Origin: Toxonevra muliebris
Lineage: Eukaryota; Arthropoda; Insecta; Diptera; Pallopteridae
DNA length: 64,000 nt
Direction of reading: 5' to 3'
NCBI GenBank assembly: GCA_963691655.1
Contig: OY829329.1
Span: 60,525,408 to 60,589,407 of the forward strand
Shown here: positions 46,131-59,099 of the stretch, piece by piece
Layout of the letters: each line of letters opens with the position of its first letter
Numbering within the stretch: the first letter of the stretch is position 1
Program-made: the position numbers and the translations under genes
Notes under the pieces: generated by a model
The model's database searches: none
Seen by the model: only the letters and a program-made list of their open reading frames with translations
Told to the model about the DNA's origin: nothing

Positions 46131-47108
46131 GGGAGCATTCGCCACTTTTTTTAAAGTGTTGTCTAGGCTAAACTAATAGTTTTTTTTGAAAAATTATTTT
46201 TTAATTAGAAATTTACATTTATTAGCTTTCATCTGTTATCTTTATGACTTGATTATCTTAATGATTTTTATTATTTTTTTTGATAATTTTCCAAGTAGTC
46301 TAAAATGGTGAAAGTGCCCCAGTCATGGGGTACATTCGTCAAGGGGGTGGGGTGCAATCGCCAAGGAATAAAATTCAAGGTTTTTGATAAAGTAATTTTT
46401 TTTTTTTTTAAATTTTTGTTCTTATATATTACTATTACATATTATCAGTCAGAATAAGTTCTACTTATTTTTAATTTATGAAAATTTATTTATAACATAA
46501 AGTAACAAAAATATAAATGATTCCTTTTTAAAATATTTTGTTAAAAAATATAAGCTATTTATTGAAAAAAATAAGCATTTGTATATACATGTAAATAAAA
46601 GTGGATAGTACTGATCCAGAGGAATCTATTTAGATATGACTTAATTTAACATTATACTGTCTAAAATTTAAAACATATGCCGTCGAAACCGCCCCATCCG
46701 CATTCTGGTGAATGTGCCCCAGGAGCAACCACTTTCATAAAAACATAATTTTTTGAAACTTTTTGAACATTTATAAAAAGAAACTATTGCTTATTCTTTA
46801 ATTAAATAACATCGGAATAACATAGTTGAACAACTTTTTTCTCACTCAAGAAATAAAAAAGTTATTACAAGATTTACTTATTATCAAATATTTTTGCAAC
46901 CACCCGAAAACACACAAAAACACAAAAAAACGTCTGCCCACGATCACTAACAAAGCTCAACTGTCAAAGTAGAAGGGATCAAAGATGATCGATGAAAGCA
47001 CAAATTATAGATTGTTTCAGTTATAAAACTTTCTTAAATTAGAATATAAGGGGGCGGGGGGGGGGGTGGCAAATGTGCCCCAGTGGCGAATGCTCCCCCT
47101 TCTACCCT
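46131..47108. mobile_element. Element with GGGAGCATTCGCCAC termini
   Basis: The left starts GGGAGCATTCGCCAC and the right ends GTGGCGAATGCTCCC, perfectly inverted for 15 bp. The motif GTGCCCCAG...GCGAATG recurs inside (about 46310-46370 and 46705-46725). The body is AT-rich and non-coding. The right end extends a few bases (CCTTCTACCCT) that the left lacks, so the BEL LTR probably replaced the outermost left bases. Confidence 0.7.
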
Positions 47109-47265
47109 AGGGATGAAGAGATGTAGGGATGGCAGTAAAAAGAGAGAAGTCGGAGAAAGCCACAAAATACAGGGATGAAGAGAGGAAGTAAGGAGAAGTG
47201 TGGGTGAAAGAAAAGGAAGGAAAGAGGTAGAAAGGGAGAGAGGTAGGAAAGATAGAAGAGAGTGA
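47109..47265. repeat. Purine-rich minisatellite, continuation
   Basis: AGGGATGAAGAGATGTAGGG and similar units resume the tract that ends at 45250, across the BEL and GGGAGC insertions. Confidence 0.6.
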
Positions 47266-48989
47266 GACAATTATTTTTCGTTTAGTCTATTATTGATGTT
47301 TTAATTTACTCACTACTTAATTACTATGCTCGCTCCCATTAAGTGTTTATCAATTTTAAAAATATGAACTCAATTTCGTTATTCGTAATTCACTTTCTAA
47401 TTATTTATCAATACATTAACTTGTGCTAATAATGGGGGGTTCTATTTTTACGTCCCTTCAAATTTTTCTTCCCTCATCACAAAGATAAAAGTGTATGACA
47501 TTTGAAAAACCCAAGCCCTTCTCCCTTGGTTCGGCTAGTATATATAGTTAGTTTTTATTTAATTTAAAATTAATATCGATTAAACTGAACATTAGCAATT
47601 TAGCCTTCAAAGTCATTGGAAACAAATACATACATACTCACACATACACATACATATGTATATACAGCTTTACATTGAAATTAATTAAGCGGTTTATTAC
47701 ATTGATATTTTGTTTGTGTTTGTATGTGTGTATTTTCAACTAATTTCAGTGCTTAATGTGACTAATTTGCTGGGATATCTGTTTTGCAATTGTGGTCTAC
47801 TTTACATTTTATACACCAACATTTGTAGTTATTATTTTTAAATACACTAATGCTTCATGTCAGTTGCATACTAAATACAATTCAAAGTATCAACTAATTG
47901 TGGCTGATATCCACATAAACAAGCAAGCAAGCAAAAAAAAAAAATAAAATAACAAAAATATTTAAACATTTTTGTAAATGTAAAAAATGTAGTTATAGAT
48001 TTTGGTCCTGACTAATTAATTTTTTATATGTATGCACATATTTATATCTAAAATTTCAATATTTTATAATGATAATTGAAAGTTATTTATTTGTTTATTT
48101 TAAATTATTTAAATATTATTGACAGTGCTTTGTGTGCAATGCTCCATGTTTATGTATGTATTAAGGGAATAATAAAATATTTAGTAGTTAAATGAATTTA
48201 TGGAATTATGTTTGTTTTTATAGCAGTTATTTCTTTCTCCTCCCGTCAACCACCACTTTTTGTCCTTTTAACAATATTAAATTACAAAAAGTATTTAAGA
48301 ACTTTTTTGATTTGTATACTCTACAAGTCAATGTTACTTATTTAGAGTAACAAAAGTTTTTTGGTACCATTTGTTTCATTGTTCAATAAGTTTAGAAGTT
48401 ATTTGTATCTGTCGGTTGAAAATATATATGTGAATGTGTGTCTTTTAAAAGAAAATATTCATCCAAACTTTACTTACAACCTTAGACTTACATATTCACA
48501 TACATATGTAGTTACTATAGTTCTATAAAAGGAACATTTAAATATTTGAAATGATTGTGTGTGGTAGGCACTGATTGACTTGGCATACATATTCAACATT
48601 TGCTTGTTTTTATGCAGCTGCATCTTAACGAAAAATATATTTTTCAAAAGTTGCATTTATATAAACATATTAGTAAGTATGTATATACATATGCATGTGA
48701 TGTGTTTGTGTATCTGAGTATATACTTATGTCTGAAGAAATGTAAATCATTTAAGGCATTTTAAATTAAAATGTCTTCTTCTCATTGTTGGCGTTGTCAC
48801 TCTCGCTGTTGTTGTTGTTGTTGTGGTGGTGTAGAAAGTGATGTATGATGGTGGTGGTGGTGGTAATGATAGTGCTGTAGAGGTTGCTTCTTGCGATACC
48901 TGTACCCAGTGGGATATAGGGAACTTCAACGGATATTTACTAGCATTTAGTTTCTTATTATTAAAAATAGGGGAAAAAGAAGAATGCAC
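47266..48989. other. Gene-free AT-rich stretch with microsatellites
   Basis: Short CA/TA repeats, a TTG and then TGG/GGT run at 48808-48863, and no supported gene. Open frames over the trinucleotide run are low-complexity. Confidence 0.5.
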
Positions 48990-51060
48990 AAAAGAGGGGG
49001 GAAAAATGCAAAGAATGGGTGAAGGGGTAGAAAGCTAAAGGAAAGAAAGAGAGTGAAGCGAAGTGAAAAAAGGGAGAGAAGCATGATTGTGGAAATGGAG
49101 CGGAAAGGAAGAGGAATGTGTCAGATATGGAGAAGATGGGAGACGAAGGGAGTAAAAGATGCAGAGAATCAACGGCTTTAGAAGAAGAGGGCCTAAAGAG
49201 TAAGGAACAAAGACAATGAATGTCGTTGGTGGAGAAGTATATGGAAAATAAAAAGCGTTGAGAGTAAGGTACGCAGAAAGTGAAAAGCGAAGCTAGAGAA
49301 GAATGTAGCGTATGAAAGTAGTGGAAGGTGAAGAAAGTAGATAGAGAAAAGCATTTCGAGTGGAGCGTGTAGAAAATGATGACTTGAAAAGCATGCAGAG
49401 TGAAGAGTATGCTGGTTGAAGGTACTGAAGAGTAACGGGCAAGGCCGTATTTAGGGGGAAGTTTTGAGGGTTCTGACCCCCCCGCCCCCCCGAAATGTGG
49501 AAACTTTCTTCTTAATTTTTATATTAATTTCCAGTGGATGGGAAAAAAGTAGAAAATTAAATCTATTGGACGATTTTTGAATATTTTTTACTTCCATGGG
49601 TTTTTTTCTAAAAAGTCAAGTAAATTTTAAATCTTAGTTACACTATGCGACCAAATCTGATTTATTTTTTTGACATGAGGCTTGATTTCGGATTCAAAAA
49701 GAGAAGGTGATGCTGAGCAATCCTGCATTCATAGTTTTTCTATGTTAGTAACTGTTTTTCATTTAAAGCTTCGTAGTGAAACATTTTGAAAAGTTTAAAA
49801 ACTAATAAAAAATAGAAAAAACTGTCGGATCCTTGTAAAATTAGACTTATGTGAAAAGTAATACAAAGCAATATTTTATTACGCTAAACTTGTCTGTCAT
49901 ATTTGATTCGGAATTTTGAATTTTTAAAATCTGACTGCAGATTTGTAACCAGCGCCTCTTAAAACACTGCGGACCACTGGACTTTTCTTTATGTCTGGCT
50001 GTGAGTGCGAGTAAGATAAAATCCGTTCTTTGTAAATTTTTTCCTGCACCCGTAGACATAAACACAAGGAACGGGCATGATTTAGCCTTTAATTCCTAAT
50101 TTTCGAAGTTTCTAGCACATCAGGGTTCAGCTCTACAATTTCTCAAAAATTGCCAAAAACGGTATTTTTAGGGATCTCAGTCCTAATTTTTCTAAAAAGT
50201 GACATAATGCGAAGTTTCTGACCTCATATTTATTTTCAGCATGAAAAATTAATGCTAGGAACCATATTATTCTCCAAACCCTCATGCAGGGCAGTGTTAT
50301 TGGATCAGCTTCAAATTTTTGGAGACAATCTTAAAATGTAATTAATTCTTTAACCCATTATTGCTCAGAGCACCCCGACTCGGAAGATCCCTTTTAATGC
50401 TGTGACTGCACGAATTTAGGGAATTTATGCCAACTTCATCCGGGTTCCTCATAATTGATAATGGCCCGAATTCCCACTGACAATCATTTGAAAAAATTTG
50501 CCTCTGAATATTTTTAGCATTATTGGTCATTATTTTAACTTTGGGTAATGGAAAGTCAAGGAGTTATCGAAGTTATGTCCTTGACGTTAAAAAAGTGCAT
50601 TGGAATTCACAATGAATAATATTTATTTGAAAAATTTTAAATTGATTATTCTGTGAATTTTTTGTAATTTTCGGCCATATTTATAGGTTAGGATTAAAAA
50701 AAAACACGGAAAGAACAATTCCTAAAGCTTCAAGGCATTATCCACTCTTGTCCCTTGACTGATAGGGTCCATCAAATGCAACATCGTATCTAATTTATTT
50801 ATTTAAGCATCAGTTTCATATAAATTATTTATGAATATTTTCTTCGAATGAAAACCCCCTCCGAAAAAAAATCCTGGCTACGACCCTGGTAACGGGTGAG
50901 TAAAATTAAGCGCATGAAGAATAAAGGCCATGAAGAGTGAAGGACATGAAAAATGAAGGGCGTGGAGAGTGAAGGACGTGGAGAGTGAAGGACGCGGGGA
51001 GTAAAGGAAATGGAAAGTAAAGGCGGGGAAGAGTGAAGGATTTAGACTCTAAACCAGTCA
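48990..51060. repeat. Purine-rich minisatellite tract interrupted by a hAT-type copy
   Basis: Two flanks (48990-49431 and 50897-51060) consist of degenerate units like GAGTGAAGGACATGAA. The right flank shows the clearest tandem order (repeats of about 18-20 bp at 50930-51010). The hAT-type element at 49440 was inserted into it, with its 8-bp duplication taken from the tract. Confidence 0.7.
49440..50888. mobile_element. hAT-type element, copy 2, with 8-bp TSD
   Basis: Ends CAAGGCCGTA and TACGACCCTG are imperfectly inverted. Both flanks carry GTAACGGG (49432-49439 and 50889-50896), an exact 8-bp duplication. At 1449 bp this is the longest of three copies; the extra segment lies around 49850-50340. 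The minus-strand frame 49847-50065 in that segment is not recognised, and could be a transposase scrap or chance. Confidence 0.9.
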
Positions 51061-51400
51061 TTTCCGAAACACTGCCCACGGGCAAATGCTGAGCGTAAAC
51101 TCACATATATTTAATACATGTAAATTGAGAGATCTTGTTACTTGGTGCTAAAAAGATAAGAGAGCAGTACCTGTATCAGATGGTGCGCTGCAAAATCAAA
51201 TAAGTTAAGCGATCAAGCGTCCACATACTTCGTGTGAAGTCTCAGCTCCAAATGAAAAGTAATTGCCAGCGAGCAAATTAGTCATGCTCTGGTACATGCA
51301 GAATAAATGAATTTTGCACGTACTTATTTCAAACGAAAAATTCACTTTATTTTATACCATGTATTTATATCTATGCCCTCACAAACTCACGCATGCACTA
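51061..51400. other. Unique stretch
   Basis: Nothing recognised. Confidence 0.4.
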
Positions 51401-51559
51401 CACTGTTCAACAGCCAAAAATGAGCAGAGACGGGACAAGTGTACTTAGGGTAAAGCAGAGTAAAACGAACCACGGATTCGGTCTCAGCGACCCCAATTAC
51501 CGTAAGTGCATTTGTCTCGTCTGTGCTCGTTTTAAAAAATTTACATTTGTAGAACAGTG
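51401..51559. mobile_element. 159-bp fold-back MITE
   Basis: Starts CACTGTTCAACA and ends TGTAGAACAGTG. The arms pair along most of their length: GAGCAGAGACGGGACAAGTG on the left against the complement of CATTTGTCTCGTCTGTGCTC on the right. Its termini match those of the 36710-39018 element for about 11 of 12 bases, suggesting a non-autonomous relative. Flanking bases CTA and CCA do not give a clear duplication. Confidence 0.8.
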
Positions 51560-52045
51560 CCATCAATGAATTGAATTGCGTCTGTATAAGTTTTGGAAAT
51601 GACTGCTCTGAAGCCTTCACTCTCCACTTTAAACTTTAGAGAGTGTAGGGAGTAGAGACTGAGTACAGCAGGGTAAAAGGAATGAAAAATAACTCGGGTA
51701 ATGCTGGAGATAAGACTGTGGAAAGGGAAAGAAAGAAGGAAAAAAGAAAGATATGAAAAAATAAAAATAATAAAAGAGGTGGAAAGGGAAGGGAGAGGAT
51801 GAAAGAAATGACAAAGAAGTCAAGCACTTCAGTTTACCAAACCGTTTCTAACAAAAAATTATTTACTTCACTTTTTAATATTTTTTTTGATTTGGTGAAT
51901 CTAAATTAAATTCCATATAGATACTATTAGAAACATTTAATTTTCTCAACAAATTTGTGGTTAAAATATAGCTACATATGTATGTATATTGTCCAGTCAT
52001 TATAAAGATTTACATCATAAAAATTCTGAACTGAGATTTTTCTGA
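51560..52045. other. Purine-rich tract and unique sequence
   Basis: G/A-rich sequence at 51640-51800 (complement frames are Phe/Ser-rich artefacts), then AT-rich unique sequence. Confidence 0.5.
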
Positions 52046-52774
52046 GAATGGGTGTATATTAGATGATGCAGAATGACCCTCCAAAAAACCCCCTCTTTGG
52101 TAGTGAAAAAAGCTTTTTTGTACTAATAACTGGTTAACCTTTGGAGATATCAAAAAAATTATCTACCACACATAAAAAGTTTGAGTGATTTCCTAAAAAA
52201 AAAGGTGAAGAAGTAATGTCTTGAACTAAAAGATAATGCATTTGTAACATATAGTGAAACCAGTTATTTTTATTAGGCCTGCAAATAGTAAAAGTAGTAA
52301 AAATTAACAAGCAACTATACTATATTGTTATTTGTGTATACAAAAAATTATCCGTTGTCAATGAAAATGGCAGAGGATGTAGAACTTTATATCTTCAAAA
52401 CCCTTTTTGATTTTTCTTCCTAGTTTGTTTGGTTTTCGAGTAATTCAATTTTTGCGGAGCCTACCGCACTCAAAAATTCAAATGAACAAAGATGCGCGCG
52501 CATCCACAGTGCATCCAAAGTACTAAATTTGCAATTTCTTAAATATTGAATATCTCGAAAACTATGACATATACAAAAAAATTACTTAAGACCTTTTTTT
52601 TAGGAAAACACTCAAACTTTTTATGTGTGGTAGATAATTTTTTGATATCTCCCACGGTTAACCAGTTATTATTAAAAAAAAGCTTTTTTCACCAGAGTGT
52701 TTTTTTTTTTGTGAGGTCGCTCTGCAACCCCAGAACTGATTTTTGTGGTTTTTCCATCTATCATACACCCATTA
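52046..52774. repeat. Fold-back MITE-like element
   Basis: The arm 52046-52215 (AATGGGTGTAT, GTGAAAAAAGCTTTTTT, CTACCACACATAAAAAGTTT) returns inverted at 52600-52774. The centre is non-coding. Outer ends near ATGGGTGTAT and ATACACCCAT. Confidence 0.75.
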
Positions 52775-54150
52775 ACAATTACTGAAAACAAATCACAGTT
52801 AAGAATTTTTATGAAATTTTGGTGCATTTGTTACTCTACCGACTGGACTAATATAGTAGATTTGAATTTGATTCAACTTAAAAAAAAATTTAGTTTCAAA
52901 AGTAGAATTAAATGCCAATTTTCTACGCTCTTTCACACAAGTTCAGATGAAAGTTTATTACTAATATTTTTGTTACACACTTTATCTTTTACTATAAGAA
53001 AACTACCAAGAATGCATAAAACTTCTGTTATTGAAAGAGAAGGATAATTTCGATTTCTTCGATTTTAATTTTTTAAAAATTAATTTAAAAAAAATTGTAT
53101 TAAAATTTGTTAAAAAGCAATGCCTCTCCGCTTTTCTTGCTACTTTCCACTGGGTACTAATTTCTTTGTTGAGGTGATGGCAGGCAACATTAACCAAAAA
53201 AGCAATCCAAGTATGCGGCTTGAGGGGTGGTTGGTTGATTGGAAGGATGAATTGCAGTACGACGGAATTGTAGTATGAGTGAGATCAAAATATGACATAC
53301 AAAAATGAAAACTGTCACGGAAATTACGTTACATTCAACTTTGTCCTCATGCCGTTTAAGCGTCATGATTTTTCTCACTTCCTTAAGTGAATGAGTGAGC
53401 GAGAAAGCGTCTGTTCTGTGTGTATGCAGAACGCCCTTCTCCTTTACTTGCATCGTGTTTCCTTGACGCTTTTTCCTTTTACTCGCAGCTTTTTTCACTA
53501 GCATCGTTAATTTTTTCTTAAAAATTTTTTTTTCTTTACGTTTTATTCTATTCGCTTAAGCTTTATGTTAATTAACATTTTATATATTTTTAAAATGTGG
53601 TATTAGTGGCGTTTATTTAATTAGCAACAAGTAAAAGAATGAAAATATATTTATGTAGGTATATAAAAAAAAAAAAACAATATATAGTAAGAACCGTGAG
53701 GAAACAATTTTTATATAAACCTAAATATTTTAACGAGTAGGAAATACTTATTTAAAATTTGCTATTTAAAATTTTTTCTTAGCGCATTTTATGACGCAAA
53801 AGCGTTTATTAAAAGTTTACTGACTACAATATAAATTCCTAAAATTGTTTCCATGAAGTGCTGATGAACACAAGCAAACTATATGAGATTTTGAATGAGG
53901 AAGAAAAATGAATGAAATTTTAAATAACGGAATAAAAAGATGAGTTGCTAAGTGCAAAACTTGATTAGGTGTGTGTGTGTGAAGAGCTAATAAAAATTTA
54001 TAGTAAATAATAAAAATGTTTAGTTATGAAAAAAAAGAAAAAACCGTTTGTTTTATGAAAGTGAATTCTATGTCTATGATTTTTTCTGCTCTTTTAGGAA
54101 ATTAGTCGTTACTGAAAAAATTTAATAGTCTCTTCTACATTTTACATATA
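52775..54150. other. Gene-free AT-rich stretch
   Basis: No gene supported. Open frames at 52745-53047 and 53190-53504 show no domain. Ends at the TA flanking the Tc1-type element. Confidence 0.45.
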
Positions 54151-55771
54151 CACACCTTCTCAAAATAATAGTTACATTTCATAACTATTCATTTTAACTC
54201 CTCTGCACAACTTCTTTGGAAATTTAAACGGTAGCAGCATTCTATCAACAAAATAGAAAGTGTAAATCCTCAATATATGATTTACTTGAACTTGAACTGT
54301 GAATGAACTACAAATTGGCTTGCTCAAAATAATAGTTACACCTACAAGTGTAATTTAATACATTTTAATAAACGTTAATATTACATTTTTTTCGGATTTT
54401 TTTTTAAAGAACGGTAAGCTTTCTCTAATATTTTTTGCAAAACGACATGAATTGATAATGGAAATTCTTATTCATATGGGTCGTAAATCACATCGTACCG
54501 ACGAAAAACCCCGATCGGTTTCCAACTTGAGAAAATATGGGAAATTTCTTCGGTGCATTTTTGAACTTACTAACATATCCCATAATTTTGTCAGAAATGT
54601 GATAAAGAAGAAAAAATCTAAATAGGCCTTCAAAAACGAATACAATGCTTGATCGACATATAGTCACCTTATGCAGAAAGGACCCATCTAAATCATTAAA
54701 GGCGATTGCAGTAAAAATTAGAAACGAGGTTAGTGCTGAAATAATTTGGTGACGGCTGTAAAAAGTCAACTAACCAGGATGAATAGCCAAAAAAGTTCCC
54801 TTAACGCAAAAAAAAAAAATATTGTATATGAGGCTAAACTATAAAAAAAGGACCACGAAAATTGGTAAGGATCTGAAAGCAAAAAAAAAATGAAGAAATA
54901 TTTTATGGAGTGACGAAACTAAGGTAAATATCTTTGGAAACGATGAAGAAAGGAATGTTCGACGCCTCAAAGGCAAAGATGTTTCATGTTTGTTTAACAA
55001 AAAAAAAAAAAAACAATGAAGCATGGAGGTAGAAGTATTATGGTGTGGGGTTTTACCTTTCATGGATATGTCCTATATACCTGACAACAAATAAAATAAC
55101 TGTCGCCGAATACAAGGAGCAATTGGAAAATGTGATGCTACCCTATTCTGAGAAAAACATGCCTTTGCATTGAGTCCTTTAGCAATATAACGACCCAAAG
55201 CACATCCCATGCTGGTAAAAAAAAAAAACACTTTGAGGACCATTAAGTCGATTTGTTGTTGAGTTCCCGGACTTGAAATCGATAGAAAACCTGTGGGGAG
55301 AGTTGAAAAACAGTTTGTCCAAGCAAACTTTTTCAAAACAAGGAGCAGTTGTGACAATTTGTTCGAAAAATGTGGTACGACATACTCAAGCAATCCTGTC
55401 AGACTTTAATCAACAGCATGCCGAAATGAATCGTGAAAGTAGTCCAACATGGGGGTGGATATACAGGTTATTAGATAAATAATTAAAAATATATACAAAA
55501 CTATTCTTACCGCTGTCAATTTTTTTGTACTTTTCTATAAAGCATAAGTGTACCTATTTTTATGAGCAGGCTGATTTAGGCAAAATAAATATTTATCGAT
55601 CTCAACTTTTGTACTTTACACTATATATTAAAGAAACTATTTTTTTTTTATATGTATAAAATCAAAGAAATAATGTGCGTTTGTTTTGTTTTCAAAATGT
55701 TAAATAAAAATAATTTTCTGTTTTGTTGAAGTTAGAATTCTAATGTGTAACTATTATTTTGAGCAGGTGTG
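54151..55771 (+). mobile_element. Tc1-type element with IR/DR ends
   Basis: 1621 bp between TA dinucleotides (54149-54150 and 55772-55773). Ends CACACCTTCTCAAAATAATA and the complement of CACACCTGCTCAAAATAATA. A second, inner copy of the TGCTCAAAATAATAGTTACA motif lies at 54320-54341, and a diverged inner copy, inverted, at 55549-55571, giving the double (IR/DR) transposase-site layout known from several Tc1 elements. The transposase is broken. Confidence 0.9.
54400..55482 (+). pseudogene. Tc1-type transposase, multiply broken
   Basis: Visible blocks, in order: an N-terminal region with YGKFLRCIFELTNISHNFV (about 54535-54595), the first catalytic D in ILWSDETKVNIFG (about 54900-54940), HGGRSIMVWG (55023-55052), the second D in a YNDPKH-like block (about 55186-55203), and the third acidic residue E in KSIENLWGELK (about 55275-55310), with the frame then open to 55482. 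Stops and shifts are frequent, several at A-runs (54806, 54880, 54999, 55218). D-D-E residues are recognisable in place. Not functional. Confidence 0.85.
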
Positions 55772-55773
55772 TA

Positions 55774-55959
55774 TTTGTTATGAATATTGTTCGTTAAATC
55801 CAAATCCATTGAATATTTAAAAATCCCAAGGAATTTTTTTGTGTGATCCAATTATTTTTTATATTGCTCTCTGTTTGTTTATTTAATTTTGCTTATTCAG
55901 TTTCCCTCTCTCTTATTTATTTTGTATTACAGAGGCAGAAGTTCTGAACTAAAGATATG
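55774..55959. other. Short unique spacer
   Basis: A pyrimidine-rich run ends in TTATTTTGTATTACAG at 55932, acceptor-like, but the following sequence has no convincing exon. Confidence 0.4.
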
Positions 55960-57043
55960 TTCTTGAACCTGCAAGAGCTGGGCGAGGTGCCCCCTCCCCC
56001 CCCCCGAAATATGGAAACTTTATTCAAATTTTTGAGATTAATTGCCAATGGATGGAAAAAAAGTCAAAATAAAATCTGTTTAACGATATTTTTTACTTCC
56101 ATTGGTTTTTTTTTTCTAAAAAGTCAAATAAAAAAATAAATTTGAAATCTTAGTTACACTATGCGATCAAATCCGATTTGTTTTCTTCCCATGAGGTTTG
56201 ACTACGAATTCAAAAAGAGAAAGTGATACTGAGCACTCCTGCATTCATAGTTTTCTAGGTCAGTAACTGTTATTGATTTAAAGTTTCGTCCTGAATCAGT
56301 TTGAAAAGTTTAAAAATTAATAAAAATAGAAAAAATTATCGGATCCTTGTAAAATTAGATTTGCTTGAACCCCATTTTTTTTTCTAAAACGTGACGTGAT
56401 GGGAAATTTCTGACCTCAGATTCGTGTTCAACGTGAAAAATTCTTTCGCAAAAACTAGGAACCATCTTATTAGCAAAACCCATGCAGTTTTAGGTGGCAA
56501 TCTTAAAATATAATTAATTTTTTAACGCATTAATTCTCAGAGCACCACGACTAGAAAGATCTCTTTCAATGCTGTGACTTCACGAATTTAGGGAATATAA
56601 GCCAACCTCATCCAGGTTCCTTATCATTGATAATGGCTCAAATTCCCAATGATGATCATTTGAAAAAAATGAGCCTCTACAATTTTTGGTAATTTTTTTT
56701 GAGGTTGGGTACGTCATCAGTAGTGGGAAGTCAATGAGTTAATGAAATTATGTCCCTCACGATAGAAAATGCATTAGAATGCACATTGAATAATATTTAT
56801 TTGAAAAAATTTAATTTGATTATTCTGTGAATTTTTTTTTGTCACTTTTGGCCATTTTTTTGAGGTTAAGATTAAAAAAAATCGGAAAATTTTTCCTAAA
56901 ATTCTAATTTTATAGGATCTATCAAATATATCATCGATTTAATTTATTGTATTTAAAAATTAGTTTGCTAAAAATTATTTATGAATATTTTCTTTGAATG
57001 AAAACCGGCGCCCCCCCAAAAAAAATTTCTGGCTACGGCCCTG
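55960..57043. mobile_element. hAT-type element, copy 3, left end lost
   Basis: Homologous along its length to 1002-2024, including the same central landmarks (GACTTCACGAATTTAGGGAA, GGTTGGGTAC). The right end is the full CTGGCTACGGCCCTG. The left terminus is replaced after the C-rich run at about 55990, so no duplication is seen. Non-coding. Confidence 0.85.
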
Positions 57044-59099
57044 GTTGTAGTGAAGGGGAAGAAGCGGTGGTGTGAAAGAGCAGATTTGTTATGTGTTTGC
57101 TCTTCATCAGCAAAACTAATTAGTAATTGACAGAGAAAACTGATTCCTTTTATCGCAATTTTCACAGTGTACGGCACGCAGGGAATTTCTTACTGTAAAG
57201 TGCTCTCTTAGCACTCACACAGGCGCAAAATTTGATTTGGTATGTTTTGGCTAGCACTGCTCTAAACTGAACTATCTAAATATAAACCCACCTTACCTAT
57301 TTTTAAATAGCAAAATCCAAATACTTTGTTTCCAAGTATTTTGGCTTTAAAACAAAAATCAAGAACCAAGAGAAAAATCTTGGTATTGTATAAAAAACAC
57401 ACTTAAATTCAGGAAAATAATAAAAAGCAACACAATTTCCTTTACATTTATTTTTGGTAGATATTTAATTTTCCAAAAAAAAAAAAAAAAAAAAAAAAAA
57501 AATAGAGTCCAAATGTTTTGCAATTTAGATTATAATGAAAAGACAAGAGAAGCAAAGAAATAGAGAGAGGGAAAGGGAAAGACAAATATGTAGATGTAGG
57601 TTTTAATAAAGCTGGGCAGGTTTGTCTTTTTGTCATCATCATTCGTAATGATGTTGAAAAAAAAATCAAAAAAAAAACGCCAGATAAATTTTATGATAAG
57701 CGCGAAATAACAATTTTTTGCTTGATTTGTTTGCATAGGAAAAAGTAGCTAGTGCAATTTATTTGGGTTTTATTTTATTCTGTTTTTGTTTTTATTACCA
57801 AAATGTTTCTCCCTTTAAAAACATTTAGGCACGACAATTTTTTTTTCTTTTGTTTTTTATTACTCACAAAAATTAATTTAACAGAAAATAGAAACAAGTG
57901 GAATTTTGATTGTTTTATCTTTTTAATTCCTGCATAAGCATTTTTTTTTTTCGAAGTAAGAAAGTAAATAATTTGATATTATTTGAGATAATAATCAAAT
58001 TTTTCAAAGCAGATTTTGTATATTTGTGTGGAATAAATCTTTAGGTACATCGATGTAGATAATAAATAATAAAAATATATTATTTCTCAATGTAAAAAGT
58101 TCATAAAACTTTGTATGTTTTATATGTTCTCAGCTATACAAGTTTTTCTAATTTTTGCTTATTCAAAACATGCGCAAAATTTTCAAACAATACACAAAAA
58201 AAAAAAAAAAACAAAAACAGAAAATAGTAAGAAACTTTTTTCTATATAAACTCCAAATGTTTTTGCATTTTCTCTCACTTTGCAGTACAATCTCTTTTCT
58301 CTTCTTGCACTGTACCTCACTCAAATAATGCATTCATAATTTCAATACTTTTGATATTTTGTAACATTTTGTTTTATTATTTGATACTAAAGTTAAAAAT
58401 AATAGAAACAGAATTGCACAAAAGAGCCGAGAAGTTTTCCTGTTTTTTTTATTTTTTGTAACAATAATAATAGTGAAACTTTTATTTGTATCCTAATTTG
58501 AAAAAATAATAAAAATACTTACATTATTTTGCATGCTCAATGTTTACCAAACTGAATATAAAAACAAAAAAGAAGAACAAATAAAAAAAAAAAAAAAAAA
58601 ATCGCAAATAGAAATATATAAATGTATAAATATAAAATGCGGAAAACACACTTAAAAAATAACAATAATAACTGAATGCAGTAGTGAATGTAGTTACAAC
58701 AAATATACAAAATTCTTTTTTTCACGGTAAATTTGCTGTTGTTTTTTTTTTTTTTTGGCGTAATAGCAACACAGAAAACACTGAACAAATGAAAAAGAAA
58801 ATCAAAAACAAATGACTACCACATCGAACAACGTAAAGGAACATAATCAAACAAACGGACAAACACAAATGAAATAGGCATACTACAAAACAAAAACATA
58901 AAATTAAATATGGAAAGTTTTGCAATAATAAAAAGAAATGAAATGTTGGTGGCCACATGCCAATACCTACTACTGGTATCTAGTACTATCACTGTAACTG
59001 GTATTATACCCAGTGGGAAGATGTGGCATTAATTCAAAGAATAGAATAGCATTCGTAACAGGAGCTACAATTGCTATTAATTACCAGGGTTGCCAGATG
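57044..59099. other. Gene-free AT-rich stretch
   Basis: A long poly-A run (57475-57503), GA-rich sequence 57560-57580, A-runs near 58195 and 58580, and the inverted partner (57215-57262) of the block at 8232-8280. No supported gene. Confidence 0.5.

Noticed and set aside
51387..51620. 77-codon minus-strand frame
   Set aside because: Overlaps the 159-bp MITE; chance frame.
55933..55980. Acceptor-like TATTACAG followed by a short reading
   Set aside because: All frames stop within about 11 codons and the sequence runs into the hAT-type copy.
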